64,000 bases of DNA, from NCBI RefSeq assembly GCF_015594625.1, contig NZ_JADNRQ010000017.1:1-64000 (forward strand). Direction: 5' to 3'. Position numbers and translations under genes: made by a program. Below, in pieces: positions 25,285 through 33,544 of the stretch. Numbering within the stretch: position 1 is the stretch's first letter; each line of letters starts with the position of its first letter. The notes under the pieces were generated by a model. That model had not been told where the DNA came from and ran no database searches. It saw only the letters and a list, made by a program, of their open reading frames with translations. The DNA is from Desulfallas sp. Bu1-1. GTDB taxonomy: Bacteria; Bacillota; Desulfotomaculia; Desulfotomaculales; Desulfallaceae.

Positions 25285-26418
25285 ATGCGCACGCTGGGTT
25301 ACCTGGGCCCCCCGGGCACATTTTCGCATACGGCGGCGCTGCGCTACGCCGGTGCCCGGGGGCTTATCCCGGTCTGTTATAACAACCTGGAAGAGATTTT
25401 CAGACAGGTTGAAGCAGGCGGGCTGGAAAAGGGCATAGTACCGGCGGAAAATTCCACGGGCGGCCCGGTGGGGGAAACGCACGACCTGCTAATGGCGACG
25501 GATCAGGTATATATTGTGGATGAATTACTGCTTCCGGTGCGCCAGCACTTGATGGCCCGTCCCGGGGTGGCGCCGGCGGAAATAAAAAAGGTCTATTCAC
25601 ACCCCCAGGCCCTGGCTCAGTGCCGGAAATTCCTTCAGGCCAGGCTGCCGGGTGTGCCGGTGGTGGAAACGGCCAGCACCGCCGCCGCGGCCTCGGCGGT
25701 TGCCGCATCAGTGGAACCCCTGGCCGCCATTGGTTCCGATAGCGCTGCCGTAACTTACGGGCTGGAGATTTTGGATGCCGGCATCCAGAGCAACAATGAC
25801 AACACCACCAGGTTCCTGGTGCTGGGCAGGGACAAAAAAGTGTTCGGCGGACCGGCCAAAACCTCTCTAGCCCTGGCCGTAAAAGACCGCCCCGGCGCGC
25901 TGTACCGGATCTTACGGGAATTCTCCCTGCGGGAAATCAACCTGACCCGGATTGAATCCAGGCCGGCCGGGGGCAGGCTGGGGGACTACATCTTTTTTAT
26001 CGATGTGGAAGGGCGGGAAGAGGACCGGGCGGTGGCCGGCGCCCTCGGCGAGGTGCAAAAGCACGCCATCTGGTTGAAGCGGCTGGGATGTTACCCCGCC
26101 GCCAAACAGGCCCGCGGGAACGATGCGGAACTTCCAGGCCGGGAGAGCCTGGCGGGTTTGCGTGGCAAGATTGATTTGGTGGACGCGGAAATAATACAGC
26201 TTTTAACCCTGCGCCAGGGCCTGGTGGACCGGGTGGCCGCGTTTAAAGCCGGCATTAAAGAGGTGGTGGACAGCCGCCGGGAAAAAGAAATCATGTTCCG
26301 GGTCAGGGAATCGGCCCGGGAAAACAACCTCGACCCGGACCTGGTGGCGGGGATTTACAGGCTGATTCTGAAGGGTTCGGTGCGCAGGCAACAACAGTTG
26401 CTTGCGGGGTATAAGTAG
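25285..26418 (+). CDS. pheA: Prephenate dehydratase fused to C-terminal chorismate mutase
   Basis: The 377-residue protein would convert chorismate to prephenate and then phenylpyruvate. Domains are, in order: prephenate dehydratase (residues 1-180; GYLGPPGTFSHTAA, IVPAENSTGG, and the TTRF motif as NNDNTTRFLVLG near 178), an ACT domain (195-275; KDRPGALYRILREFSLREINLTRIESRP) that normally binds Phe for feedback inhibition, and an AroQ-type chorismate mutase (285-370; LRGKIDLVDAEIIQLLTLRQ, with Arg and Lys residues of the active site). In the well-known E. coli enzyme the mutase comes first, so the order is reversed here. GGGAGGG precedes the ATG. Co-transcribed with aroF. Confidence 0.93.
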   Translation: MRTLGYLGPPGTFSHTAALRYAGARGLIPVCYNNLEEIFRQVEAGGLEKGIVPAENSTGGPVGETHDLLMATDQVYIVDELLLPVRQHLMARPGVAPAEIKKVYSHPQALAQCRKFLQARLPGVPVVETASTAAAASAVAASVEPLAAIGSDSAAVTYGLEILDAGIQSNNDNTTRFLVLGRDKKVFGGPAKTSLALAVKDRPGALYRILREFSLREINLTRIESRPAGGRLGDYIFFIDVEGREEDRAVAGALGEVQKHAIWLKRLGCYPAAKQARGNDAELPGRESLAGLRGKIDLVDAEIIQLLTLRQGLVDRVAAFKAGIKEVVDSRREKEIMFRVRESARENNLDPDLVAGIYRLILKGSVRRQQQLLAGYK

Positions 26419-26601
26419 CACTGATCTTTGACGAATAGCGGCGCTTTATCCCGGTTAAATACCGCAGGGGTGAAGGAAGCGACCATTCGCAGGCGATTTG
26501 TTGACACCCTTTTTGTTGAGATGCAATGATAATATAAATAATTTGGTTAACGAAACACCGGACCATGCTTGCCATACATCAACAAGGTAAGGGTGATCAA
26601 G

Positions 26602-27885
26602 TTGCCCGTATCCCGGGAAAAGGAAAAAGGCGCCGGGCTTTCGCCGCATGAGCTGTCCGTGCTGCTGGAAATCAGCAGAGTTATCACGTCAAGCCTGCCT
26701 CTAAATAATATGTTTGAAGTCATTCACGTTTATTTGTCTCAGATTATGGATTATAAACTGGGCTGCCTGTATCTCAAGGAAAAAAGCAGGTTTAACCTTA
26801 AAGCGGCGGTGGGTGTTGACGAGGAAATATTTACTTCCCTGAGCAACCGGGCCGGTACCAACTTTTTGCTAAAAAAAATCAAGGCTACCGGCAGGCCCTG
26901 GCGTTCCACCCAAATTTTAGGGGCGGATCAAATCAAAAAACATCCCTTTTACGTTCAGGTGCTGGCGCCGCTGGGCATAATGTACACCGCGGGAGCTCCG
27001 CTCAGAGACGGCCACCGTATTCTGGGGAGCGTCCATTTGGGACGCGCTGCGGAGGCCGGGGATTTCAACGAAAAGGATATGCAAATTTTAGAAATGGTAA
27101 CTAATTTGCTTGTGCCGGCAATCCGGAATATTAAAATCAAGCAAATCAGCTGGCAGATGGACGGGGTGGCGGTATCCCCGAACGGGCAAAAAGCTACGGA
27201 ACCGGATTCCAATGATAACGGCGATGAAGACCGGCACCTGCAACTCTTGGGTTCCGTTTCCTCCGTCATGGCCAGAGAACTGCGCAACCCGATATCCAGT
27301 TTAAAAATGTCTTTTTACTCTCTGGCCAGGAATTTCACCTCCGGGGTGATGGCCCAGCAGGACCTGGAGCATATGGACCGCTCCATCAAGAAAATGGAGA
27401 AAACAATCAGCTTTTTGCTCAACCTTTCCCGTGACCTCAATCTGAACCAGGAATGGGTGGATGTTAACGAATTGCTGGATGAAGTTGTGCAAACCCTGAG
27501 ACCAATTATGGACCCTGATGTGGTAATCGTCAAGGATTACTCCCCCTTGCCGAAAATGCTTTTGGACCGGGAAAAGATGCATACAGTATTCGGAAATATC
27601 ATCGAAAACGCCCTTGACGCCATGCCCGGGGGAGGCCGCCTGCGCATCATTACCACCGAAAACCAGGGCCGGGTCTATGTAATACTGGAGGACACCGGTC
27701 TCGGTGTTAATCAGCAAGTGCGCGACAGAATTTTTGAGCCCTTTGTTACCACCAAGCCGGACGGTGTTGGCCTTGGCCTTACAGTTTGCAAGAAAATAAT
27801 CGGCTCCCACGGGGGCAGGATTAAATTGCGCAGTAACGCCGGCAAGGGAACGGCGGTGTGTATTGACATACCGGTGGTCACATAG
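26602..27885 (+). CDS. GAF-domain histidine-kinase-like protein lacking the phosphoacceptor His
   Basis: The 427-residue protein has a GAF sensor domain (residues 15-180; VLLEISRVITSSLPLNNMFE to EKDMQILEMVTNLL), a dimerisation helix and a complete-looking HATPase domain with N box NIIENALDAMPGG, G1 DTGLGV, F box FEPFVTTKPDG and G2 GLGLTV. In the H box the expected AHELRNP reads ARELRNP: codon 27274-27276 is AGA, so the phosphoacceptor histidine is Arg. It may bind ATP or pair with another kinase without autophosphorylating. I chose TTG 26602, next to GGGTGATC; a TTG at 26569 has no such site. No response regulator is adjacent. Confidence 0.85.
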   Translation: MPVSREKEKGAGLSPHELSVLLEISRVITSSLPLNNMFEVIHVYLSQIMDYKLGCLYLKEKSRFNLKAAVGVDEEIFTSLSNRAGTNFLLKKIKATGRPWRSTQILGADQIKKHPFYVQVLAPLGIMYTAGAPLRDGHRILGSVHLGRAAEAGDFNEKDMQILEMVTNLLVPAIRNIKIKQISWQMDGVAVSPNGQKATEPDSNDNGDEDRHLQLLGSVSSVMARELRNPISSLKMSFYSLARNFTSGVMAQQDLEHMDRSIKKMEKTISFLLNLSRDLNLNQEWVDVNELLDEVVQTLRPIMDPDVVIVKDYSPLPKMLLDREKMHTVFGNIIENALDAMPGGGRLRIITTENQGRVYVILEDTGLGVNQQVRDRIFEPFVTTKPDGVGLGLTVCKKIIGSHGGRIKLRSNAGKGTAVCIDIPVVT

Positions 27886-27958
27886 CGTCAAGTCGTCCGG
27901 GTGCCGCTTTCCGGGAGCCTTGCAGGGCGTTCTTAACAATAACGCAGATTACACAAAA

Positions 27959-27985
27959 GCCCGCCTGTTGACAGGCGGGCTTTTT
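27959..27985. terminator. Bidirectional terminator
   Basis: GCCCGCCTG pairs with CAGGCGGGC around TTGA, followed by TTTTT on the plus strand and TTTT on the minus strand. It separates the convergent kinase-like gene and the bifunctional-nuclease gene. Confidence 0.9.
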
Positions 27986-28445
27986 AATGCAGCGACTTTT
28001 TATATTCTTCCATCAAGCGTTCCATCTCCTGCTGCGTTTCTTCGTCCAGGATTTGCTTTATTTCCAGCATCTGTTCCCGGAGTGATTCCGAGATCCTGAT
28101 GGGTATTCCCGCCCGGACGGCCAGGGCGATGGCGTCGCTGGGCCGGATATCGATCAGGTAATCATTGCCGTTGGAAGACAGGTACAGTTCGGCGAAATAA
28201 GTGTTGTCCTTGACCTGGGTTATTTCCACGCCGGTTAATTTTGCTCCCAGGGTTTGGCAGATGGTCAGGGTGATGTCATGCGTCATGGGCCTGGGCGGTG
28301 GCGTGCCCTCCATGGCCAGGGCGATGGAATGAGCCTCAAGCAGCCCGATCCAGATGGGCAAAACTTTTTGTTCCGCAGGGTCCGTAAGTAAAATTATGGG
28401 AGAGCCCGAAATGTCGTATGCAATTCCCTTAACCTTTACAATCAT
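27984..28445 (-). CDS. Bifunctional nuclease (BFN/DUF151) family protein
   Basis: The 153-residue product matches the DUF151 bifunctional nuclease family: VPIWIG-type motif as KVLPIWIGLLEAHSIALAMEG near residue 28, RPMTHD near 52 and RPSDAIALAVRAGIPI near 102, followed by a helical acidic C-terminal tail (EETQQEMERLMEEYKK). Some plant and bacterial members have reported DNase/RNase activity, but most are uncharacterised. The ATG start is preceded by GGAGG. Single-gene unit. Confidence 0.9.
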   Translation of the reverse strand: MIVKVKGIAYDISGSPIILLTDPAEQKVLPIWIGLLEAHSIALAMEGTPPPRPMTHDITLTICQTLGAKLTGVEITQVKDNTYFAELYLSSNGNDYLIDIRPSDAIALAVRAGIPIRISESLREQMLEIKQILDEETQQEMERLMEEYKKSLH

Positions 28446-28672
28446 GGGACCTTACCTCCTCAAAAGTATTCTTTGGAGTTGTTGGTCCGACCAAACCGCA
28501 GTCCATAATTATTTTGAGGTTATTCTATCACTATTTTGTTAAAAGTCAAAGAACTAAGATTGCTTTTTAAGCATTATCTCTAAAAATTAGGTTAAGTAAC
28601 CAACTGATCACGCTGGTTGTTTCCGTGCTGCAAAAAGCACATCCGAAACCGGGCACGCCAAATCCATTATTT

Positions 28673-28747
28673 GATTTAATTGCAAAAACACCACATCGGC
28701 AGGCGATCCGGCGGATTTCTGGAGTGAGTGGAACACTGGATGCGGTC
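28673..28747 (+). repeat. Dispersed repeat, truncated copy D (left third)
   Basis: GATTTAATTGCAAAAACACC begins a 75-base match to the left part of copies A and B, ending abruptly at ATGCGGTCC. The right part is missing. The rest of the 390-base gap before the next gene holds no recognisable gene. Confidence 0.75.
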
Positions 28748-28840
28748 CATTTTTCCATGTATAAATGAATCAAAAAAAAGCATTATAACTAATGTTTCAG
28801 GATAAATAAATCAGTCCAAAAAAAGACGGAGGTGTTAATT

Positions 28841-29137
28841 TTGCAGGGCTGGAAGGATATTGAAAGGGGTGTGGAAGTAACCCCCGCTTTTGGCAACCAG
28901 ATCAATATCACCTATAACGGCTTGCTGAGCAAGTCCGGAGCGGACCGGGTGTTCCTGCATTGTGGTTACGGCGATCCCAATAACTGGCGTGATGTAACTA
29001 CCATGCAAATGGATCGCACCGCCAGGGGTTGGGAGAAAAACGTGCCGATGAAAAACCATACCCTGGCCTTTTGCTTCAAGGACAGCGCCAACAACTGGGA
29101 CAATAACAACGGTTACAACTGGATTGCCAGGATATAA
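28841..29137 (+). CDS. Small carbohydrate-binding (CBM25/26-like) protein
   Basis: The 98-residue protein is a single beta-sandwich domain resembling starch-binding modules of families 25/26: GNQINITYNGLL, the HCGYGDPNNWRDV strand with the typical GY-N-W pattern, and a closing LAFCFKDSANNWDNNNGYNW segment rich in Trp and Asn that would stack on glucan. It has no signal peptide and no catalytic partner domain, which is unusual for a CBM. Start TTG 28841 has GGAGGTG upstream. A cytoplasmic glucan, the substrate of the glgP-encoded phosphorylase, is a possible ligand by inference. A terminator follows. Confidence 0.8.
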   Translation: MQGWKDIERGVEVTPAFGNQINITYNGLLSKSGADRVFLHCGYGDPNNWRDVTTMQMDRTARGWEKNVPMKNHTLAFCFKDSANNWDNNNGYNWIARI

Positions 29138-29143
29138 CCACGA

Positions 29144-29166
29144 GCCGCCCCACCGGGCGGCTTTTC
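29144..29166 (+). terminator. Terminator of the carbohydrate-binding protein gene
   Basis: GCCGCCC pairs with GGGCGGC around CACC, followed by TTTTC. Confidence 0.85.
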
Positions 29167-29195
29167 ACTTCGAGATATTCCTGGTATAATTTTTT

Positions 29196-29987
29196 TTAAC
29201 TGTTATTGCCGGGTTTACTTGGAGCCAGATGACTTTTCCGGACGTCCTCAAGGTATTTCCACCTTTGCCTGACCCGGTCAACCAGCCCCAAATCAAGTTC
29301 AACCAGGTATGTCCCCGGTTCACTGCCGCAATCATAAAAGAAAATACCGTCGGGGCCGGCCACGAAACTCCTGCCCGTGACTTCGCGGCCGTCGGGATAC
29401 CTGGTCAGGGTGTTGTTGGCCATGGCCAGAAAGACGGTGTTTTCCGCCGCCCTGGTGATTCCGATATGCTGCCAGAGGTCCATGCGACCAGCCGGTATAT
29501 TGGCGGGGTTTAACACCAGCAGTGCGCCCCGCATGGCCAGGTTACGCGTGATTTCCGGGTAAAATAGATCGACGCAGAGCACGGCGGCGGCCTTGATACC
29601 CCGGTGCGAAGCGACGGGCAGCCTGCTGCCGGGAACGACGAAGTTCCTTTCACCGATGGCGCCGGATGGAAAATGTTTGTCGTAAAAAAGAATTTCCCTC
29701 CGGTTAACCAGCGCGCCGGTGGAGATCACCCGGCCTTCCGGACAACGGACATACTGCCCGCCGGTAACCAGAAGCGGGTCACCGGGGGGCAGGCAATTTT
29801 GCAGGTCATGCAACAGTGCCATATGATCATCGTGATCAATCACCAGCGGGCCCAGCCACCCTTCGGGCAATAAAATAACACCGGTGCCCGCGGGGATACC
29901 TTTCAACAAGCCGGTCATTTTATCCCGGTTAACCTCCGGCCGCTTCTCGCTGCGATCAAATTGTACGATACATAGCCTGATCAGCAA
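29196..29987 (-). CDS. Carbon-nitrogen hydrolase (nitrilase superfamily)
   Basis: The 263-residue enzyme shows the Glu-Lys-Cys triad of nitrilase-fold amidases: Glu in LLPEGWLGP near residue 42, Lys in FYDKHFPSG near 105 and Cys in VLCVDLFYPEITR near 140. Such enzymes hydrolyse amides or nitriles, including omega-amidases and N-carbamoyl hydrolases; the substrate is not predictable. The start is TTG with GGAGGGA upstream. It lies 11 bases after the polysaccharide deacetylase gene on the same strand, so the two form an operon. Cytoplasmic. Confidence 0.9.
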   Translation of the reverse strand: MLIRLCIVQFDRSEKRPEVNRDKMTGLLKGIPAGTGVILLPEGWLGPLVIDHDDHMALLHDLQNCLPPGDPLLVTGGQYVRCPEGRVISTGALVNRREILFYDKHFPSGAIGERNFVVPGSRLPVASHRGIKAAAVLCVDLFYPEITRNLAMRGALLVLNPANIPAGRMDLWQHIGITRAAENTVFLAMANNTLTRYPDGREVTGRSFVAGPDGIFFYDCGSEPGTYLVELDLGLVDRVRQRWKYLEDVRKSHLAPSKPGNNS

Positions 29988-29998
29988 AAAAATCCCTC

Positions 29999-30679
29999 CT
30001 ACAATTCCACCCGCCTGTACCTGTAACTTTCACCGGGGTCGGCAAACTCGTAGCCCTGTTTCCGCAGCTCGTTGATCAATAACTGCAATGCTTTTACGGT
30101 GGGGGTGCGGTCGTGGCGGTACGTGGGATCGCCGTCGTGCAGGAGTATTACCGGGTTCGGTATTCCGCGGATCCGTTTGAGCAGCATACGTACCAGCAGT
30201 TCCGGATCATTAATTCCATTATACTCCAGGCAGGCATCCCATTTAACGGGGGTATAGCCCATGCCGCGGATTATGGCCAACTGTTCCGGCGCATATTTTC
30301 CCCGCGGCGGGCGAAAGTAAACAGGGTTTTGGCCCGTTATACTGTTAATTGATTCGGCGGTTAACCTGATTTCCTCCTGCAATTCCTCTCGGGACAGGGT
30401 GGTGATGTTGCGGTGGGTGTAGGTATGGATACCGAGCAGGTGACCATGCCGGCTGATTTCGGCCAATAGTTCGGGGTGTTTATAAGCCTCCTGCCCCACC
30501 ACAAAAAACGTGGCTTTAATGTTGTTTTTCTGTAATAATGTTAGTATCTCCGGTGTATAAAGGGGGTTGGGGCCGTCGTCGAAGGTGAGCAATACTTTTC
30601 CCCCGGCCGGATAATGCCAGCCCGAGGTGAAGAACAGGCAGAGCACGGCGATTAAAAACATTGTTAAAACCTTTTTCAT
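29999..30679 (-). CDS. Polysaccharide deacetylase (NodB domain)
   Basis: The 226-residue exported enzyme removes N-acetyl groups from peptidoglycan or a related glycan. An N-terminal signal peptide (VLTMFLIAVLCLFFTSGW) precedes the NodB domain, which has all canonical motifs: TFDDGPNP (catalytic base and metal Asp), HTYTHRN (two metal His), RPPRGKY and LLHDGD. The short form without extra domains resembles PdaA/PdaB-like sporulation enzymes, but that assignment is only a possibility. GGGAG precedes the ATG. First gene of a two-gene minus-strand unit with the nitrilase. Confidence 0.9.
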   Translation of the reverse strand: MKKVLTMFLIAVLCLFFTSGWHYPAGGKVLLTFDDGPNPLYTPEILTLLQKNNIKATFFVVGQEAYKHPELLAEISRHGHLLGIHTYTHRNITTLSREELQEEIRLTAESINSITGQNPVYFRPPRGKYAPEQLAIIRGMGYTPVKWDACLEYNGINDPELLVRMLLKRIRGIPNPVILLHDGDPTYRHDRTPTVKALQLLINELRKQGYEFADPGESYRYRRVEL

Positions 30680-30747
30680 GTTTAAAATCTCCCGTATAAT
30701 GTAGAATATTGATTAAAAATTAACTTGATTGTGGAATGGGATGATGG

Positions 30748-31518
30748 ATGCAGGATTCACACCTTAAATGGGTAAAGGGAAAAGTAAAAAGGGCTATGAC
30801 CAACTACGGCATGATCGTCGACGGGGACCGGGTGGCGGTCGGCCTGTCCGGGGGCAAGGACAGCATGGCGCTGTTGCACCTGCTGCACTTGATTCGCAGG
30901 GAGATTCCGGTGCGTTACCAACTGCACGCGATATTTGTTAATCCCGGCTGGCCCATGGACGTAGGTGTGATGGAGGATTTTTGCCGCCGGAGAGAAATTC
31001 CCTTTACCAATAAATTAACGGACATAGGAGAAGTTGTTTTTAAACACCGCAATGAAAAAAATCCCTGCGCGTTGTGCGCCAACCTCCGCCGGGGTGCGAT
31101 CAACAATACCGCCCGCGACCTGGGGTTGAACAAGCTGGCGCTGGGGCACCACCTGGATGATGCCATTGAAACGTTTTTTATGAGCCTGATTTTTACCGGC
31201 CAGTTCAGAACGTTTTCACCGGTTACTTTCATGGATCGAAGCGGGATTACCTTGATTCGCCCCCTGATCTACCTGCCCGGCAAAACGGTGGAAACCCTGG
31301 TGCAGCGGCAGGAAATTCCCGTTGTCAAGAGTCTTTGCCCGGTTAATGGCAAAACCAAAAGGGAAGAAATGAAACAGTTGGTGTCCACTTTGAGTGAAAG
31401 ATACCCGGAACTGCGTACTAGGTTTTTAACGGCTTTTCAAACGCTGGATCCGGATAATCTGTGGCCGCCTATGGTATGCCGCAACCCGCGGGAAGCAGGC
31501 GCGCCGGAACGTGAATAA
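30748..31518 (+). CDS. PP-loop ATPase of the TtcA family
   Basis: The 256-residue protein has the PP-loop GLSGGKDSMALL near residue 33, the CALC pair (near residue 110) and a later Cys in SLCPVNG (near 197), as in TtcA/TtuA enzymes that thiolate tRNA bases using an iron-sulfur cluster. The conserved LALGHHLDDAIETF block confirms the family. TtcA makes 2-thiocytidine-32, TtuA makes 5-methyl-2-thiouridine-54; which applies is not clear. The three Cys positions would bind the cluster. It precedes a small membrane protein gene by 28 bases. Confidence 0.88.
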   Translation: MQDSHLKWVKGKVKRAMTNYGMIVDGDRVAVGLSGGKDSMALLHLLHLIRREIPVRYQLHAIFVNPGWPMDVGVMEDFCRRREIPFTNKLTDIGEVVFKHRNEKNPCALCANLRRGAINNTARDLGLNKLALGHHLDDAIETFFMSLIFTGQFRTFSPVTFMDRSGITLIRPLIYLPGKTVETLVQRQEIPVVKSLCPVNGKTKREEMKQLVSTLSERYPELRTRFLTAFQTLDPDNLWPPMVCRNPREAGAPERE

Positions 31519-31546
31519 TTTATGACCGGGGACGGGGTGAAACATT

Positions 31547-31996
31547 TTGAACAAAAAAGAGAGGTATGCGTACGGGCAGCTGGTAATCGGTGTTTTGGTG
31601 TTTTTATTGATCTATACGTACTTTTATTATAGCAGATTCCGCCAGGCTCCGGGAGAGGGCGGGGAGTGGGGTTCGGCTGTATTTCTTTCCGCCACCGCTG
31701 TGCTGGCGGGTATGCTGATCGAACTGGGGCGTTTTTGGGGCTGGGTCATTGAGGTGAAAATCAACAAGGAATTACTGGTTTTGCAGGGAATACCCGCGGC
31801 GGTGCTGAGCCTGGTTCCCGGGCCGCTCTGGATACAGGCGGGCGGCAACGTGTTCCCGTACATCTTTTTTGCCGATCCGGTGGTTACCGGCATTTCCGGG
31901 GTTTGGCTCGGGGTGGTGCTGTTCCGTTCCATTTTTAACAATAAGCGCGTCAAAGACGAAGAAGAAGTAAAGGACAACAAGCCCAGAGGAGTCTAA
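31547..31996 (+). CDS. Hypothetical four-helix membrane protein
   Basis: The 149-residue product has four hydrophobic segments: residues 10-27, 43-65, 77-97 and 105-127. The C-terminal tail is charged (KRVKDEEEVKDNKPRG). I recognise no family. The start is TTG with GGGGTGAAA upstream. It follows the TtcA-like gene closely and may be co-transcribed; a small copy of the dispersed repeat comes right after it. Confidence 0.7.
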   Translation: MNKKERYAYGQLVIGVLVFLLIYTYFYYSRFRQAPGEGGEWGSAVFLSATAVLAGMLIELGRFWGWVIEVKINKELLVLQGIPAAVLSLVPGPLWIQAGGNVFPYIFFADPVVTGISGVWLGVVLFRSIFNNKRVKDEEEVKDNKPRGV

Positions 31997-32020
31997 ACAA
32001 CCAGGGCTCAATAAAATATT

Positions 32021-32079
32021 GATTTATCTGCAAAAACACCGCAGCGGCAGATACAAGTAACGGTTATTGCAGCGAAATC
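32021..32079. repeat. Dispersed repeat, miniature copy E
   Basis: Only about 60 bases, consisting of both ends with almost no body: GATTTATCTGCAAAAACACC and the inverted GTTATTGCAGCGAAATC. The flanks AATATT on both sides extend the inverted repeat. The copy can fold into one hairpin and may affect transcription between the flanking genes. Confidence 0.7.
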
Positions 32080-32148
32080 AATATTTTTTTTGCCTGGCTG
32101 CAGGAAAAAATTGTAAAAAGTATAAACATTTAGTTGGGAGGTGTATAG

Positions 32149-32865
32149 ATGTTGTTTAAAAGATACGAAGAAATATCGCTGCGGCTGGAGCAACTGGGCG
32201 CGCAGATGGGAAACTTGAGCAACGGTGATCGACAGGAATTGCAGAGCTTGCTGGAGGAGCAGGCCTGGTTGAGTTCCACGCTGGTGAAACAAGCCAAATC
32301 GCTTCTGGAGGAAATCGATAATAGCTTTGAACGGTTGTTTGACTGGATGATTTACATTTCGGACCTGATCGAGCAAGCTTCCGGCAGGGGAGGAACGACC
32401 GGGGATATACTGCGCCTCAAAATGGTGATGGTGGAGGCCGAAAATCTGAAAGAACAACTTAAACGGCTTACTTTCAATAACGAGTCCGGGCCCAGCAACG
32501 AAATAACGGTTGTTCCGCAACCGGTGCTGGAAACCCGGATGGAAGCCGCGCCGGCGCTGGTACCTGTGGAAATTGAACAACCGAGCGCTGTGCCGCCGGT
32601 TATGGTTGTCCCGGTTAAAAGAAAAGTGCGTAAAAAAAAAGTAAAAAAAACCGGGGAAGATACAGGCACAAAGGGTAAGTACAGCCCTCCGCGGGAACTG
32701 CTGGCCGCGCTGGCCGAAAAAATGGCCCCGTCCAAAAGGCACCATGCCGGCGCTTTAGGGAATGTTTCAATTCCCGGAAGTGATGCCGTCATTTTACCCC
32801 GGTACGCGCTGGACCATAACATAAAAATGATCAAGGTGCAAAAGAACCCGGGATTGCTCAAATGA
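32149..32865 (+). CDS. Hypothetical protein with helical N-terminus and basic linker
   Basis: The 238-residue product has a helical, coiled-coil-like first half (RYEEISLRLEQLGAQMGNLS; LLEEIDNSFERLFDWMIYIS), a Pro/Val-rich linker (residues 120-150), a lysine cluster (KRKVRKKKVKKTG near 152) and a C-terminal third of unknown fold. No family is recognised and there is no signal peptide. The lysine cluster might contact nucleic acid or acidic lipid. GGGAGG precedes the ATG. It is followed 82 bases later by another hypothetical gene. Confidence 0.7.
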   Translation: MLFKRYEEISLRLEQLGAQMGNLSNGDRQELQSLLEEQAWLSSTLVKQAKSLLEEIDNSFERLFDWMIYISDLIEQASGRGGTTGDILRLKMVMVEAENLKEQLKRLTFNNESGPSNEITVVPQPVLETRMEAAPALVPVEIEQPSAVPPVMVVPVKRKVRKKKVKKTGEDTGTKGKYSPPRELLAALAEKMAPSKRHHAGALGNVSIPGSDAVILPRYALDHNIKMIKVQKNPGLLK

Positions 32866-32947
32866 ACGGGAATGAAAAGTCGGGCTTGCTTTTACGGGCA
32901 AGATGACATAAGATTGGACCAAAGTGAAGTGTAACGGGGGGGATATT

Positions 32948-33454
32948 TTGCAAAAATTTGCGGAAACGGTATATGACGAGAGCAGCGCAGGCGTGGTTGG
33001 CAGGTTCCTGCAGGCAATAAATGACGGGGACGCGCTGGCATTCTGGAGATTGCTGGATAGACAGGGTAAAGGGTATTTCATGGGTATGTGGTTTTACGCC
33101 CTGGGGAGCATGGACCTGGGAACGGTTGCCCTGCTGGCGGAGGATGAAAATTTCCTGAAAGATGCGCTGGCCCAAATTGTCGGGGACCTGAAAACCAGCC
33201 TGGGCCCGCTTTTGAAAAACCCCGCCGTCGGCGTGGTGCGGTACACCGATAGCCAGCACGCGGTGGTGCAAGTGACCGCCGGCGGCACGGGGGAACAGCC
33301 GCACAGGGATTATATCCCCCTGGTGCTTGAACTGGCCTCGCCGGGCGAACAACACGGGGAAGGCCGGTCGTTTGATGTTAACGTGGGCATGACCTGCTGG
33401 AAAGTTGATACGCTGAAGTGTTTTAGTTTTAGAAAACATGAAACAGCGCAGTAG
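32948..33454 (+). CDS. Hypothetical protein
   Basis: The 168-residue soluble protein begins with helices (KFAETVYDESSAGVVGRFLQ) and ends with strand-rich sequence (AVVQVTAGGTGEQPHRDYIP; SFDVNVGMTCWKVDTLKC). The layout loosely recalls an NTF2-like alpha+beta fold, but I cannot assign a family. The start is TTG with GGGGGG upstream. A bidirectional terminator separates it from the convergent NADH-module operon. Confidence 0.65.
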   Translation: MQKFAETVYDESSAGVVGRFLQAINDGDALAFWRLLDRQGKGYFMGMWFYALGSMDLGTVALLAEDENFLKDALAQIVGDLKTSLGPLLKNPAVGVVRYTDSQHAVVQVTAGGTGEQPHRDYIPLVLELASPGEQHGEGRSFDVNVGMTCWKVDTLKCFSFRKHETAQ

Positions 33455-33503
33455 TCGCCCATGATGCAAGACCGGAAATGGATTTTTGCGGTGCCGGAAA
33501 ATG

Positions 33504-33542
33504 AAAAGGCCCCCTGCATCCACGTGATGCAAGGAGCCTTTT
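33504..33542. terminator. Bidirectional terminator
   Basis: AAAAGGC-CCCTGCATC pairs with GATGCAAGG-GCCTTTT with small mismatches and gives T tracts in both directions. It closes the hypothetical gene and the convergent NuoE/F/G-like operon. Confidence 0.8.
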
Positions 33543-33544
33543 GC

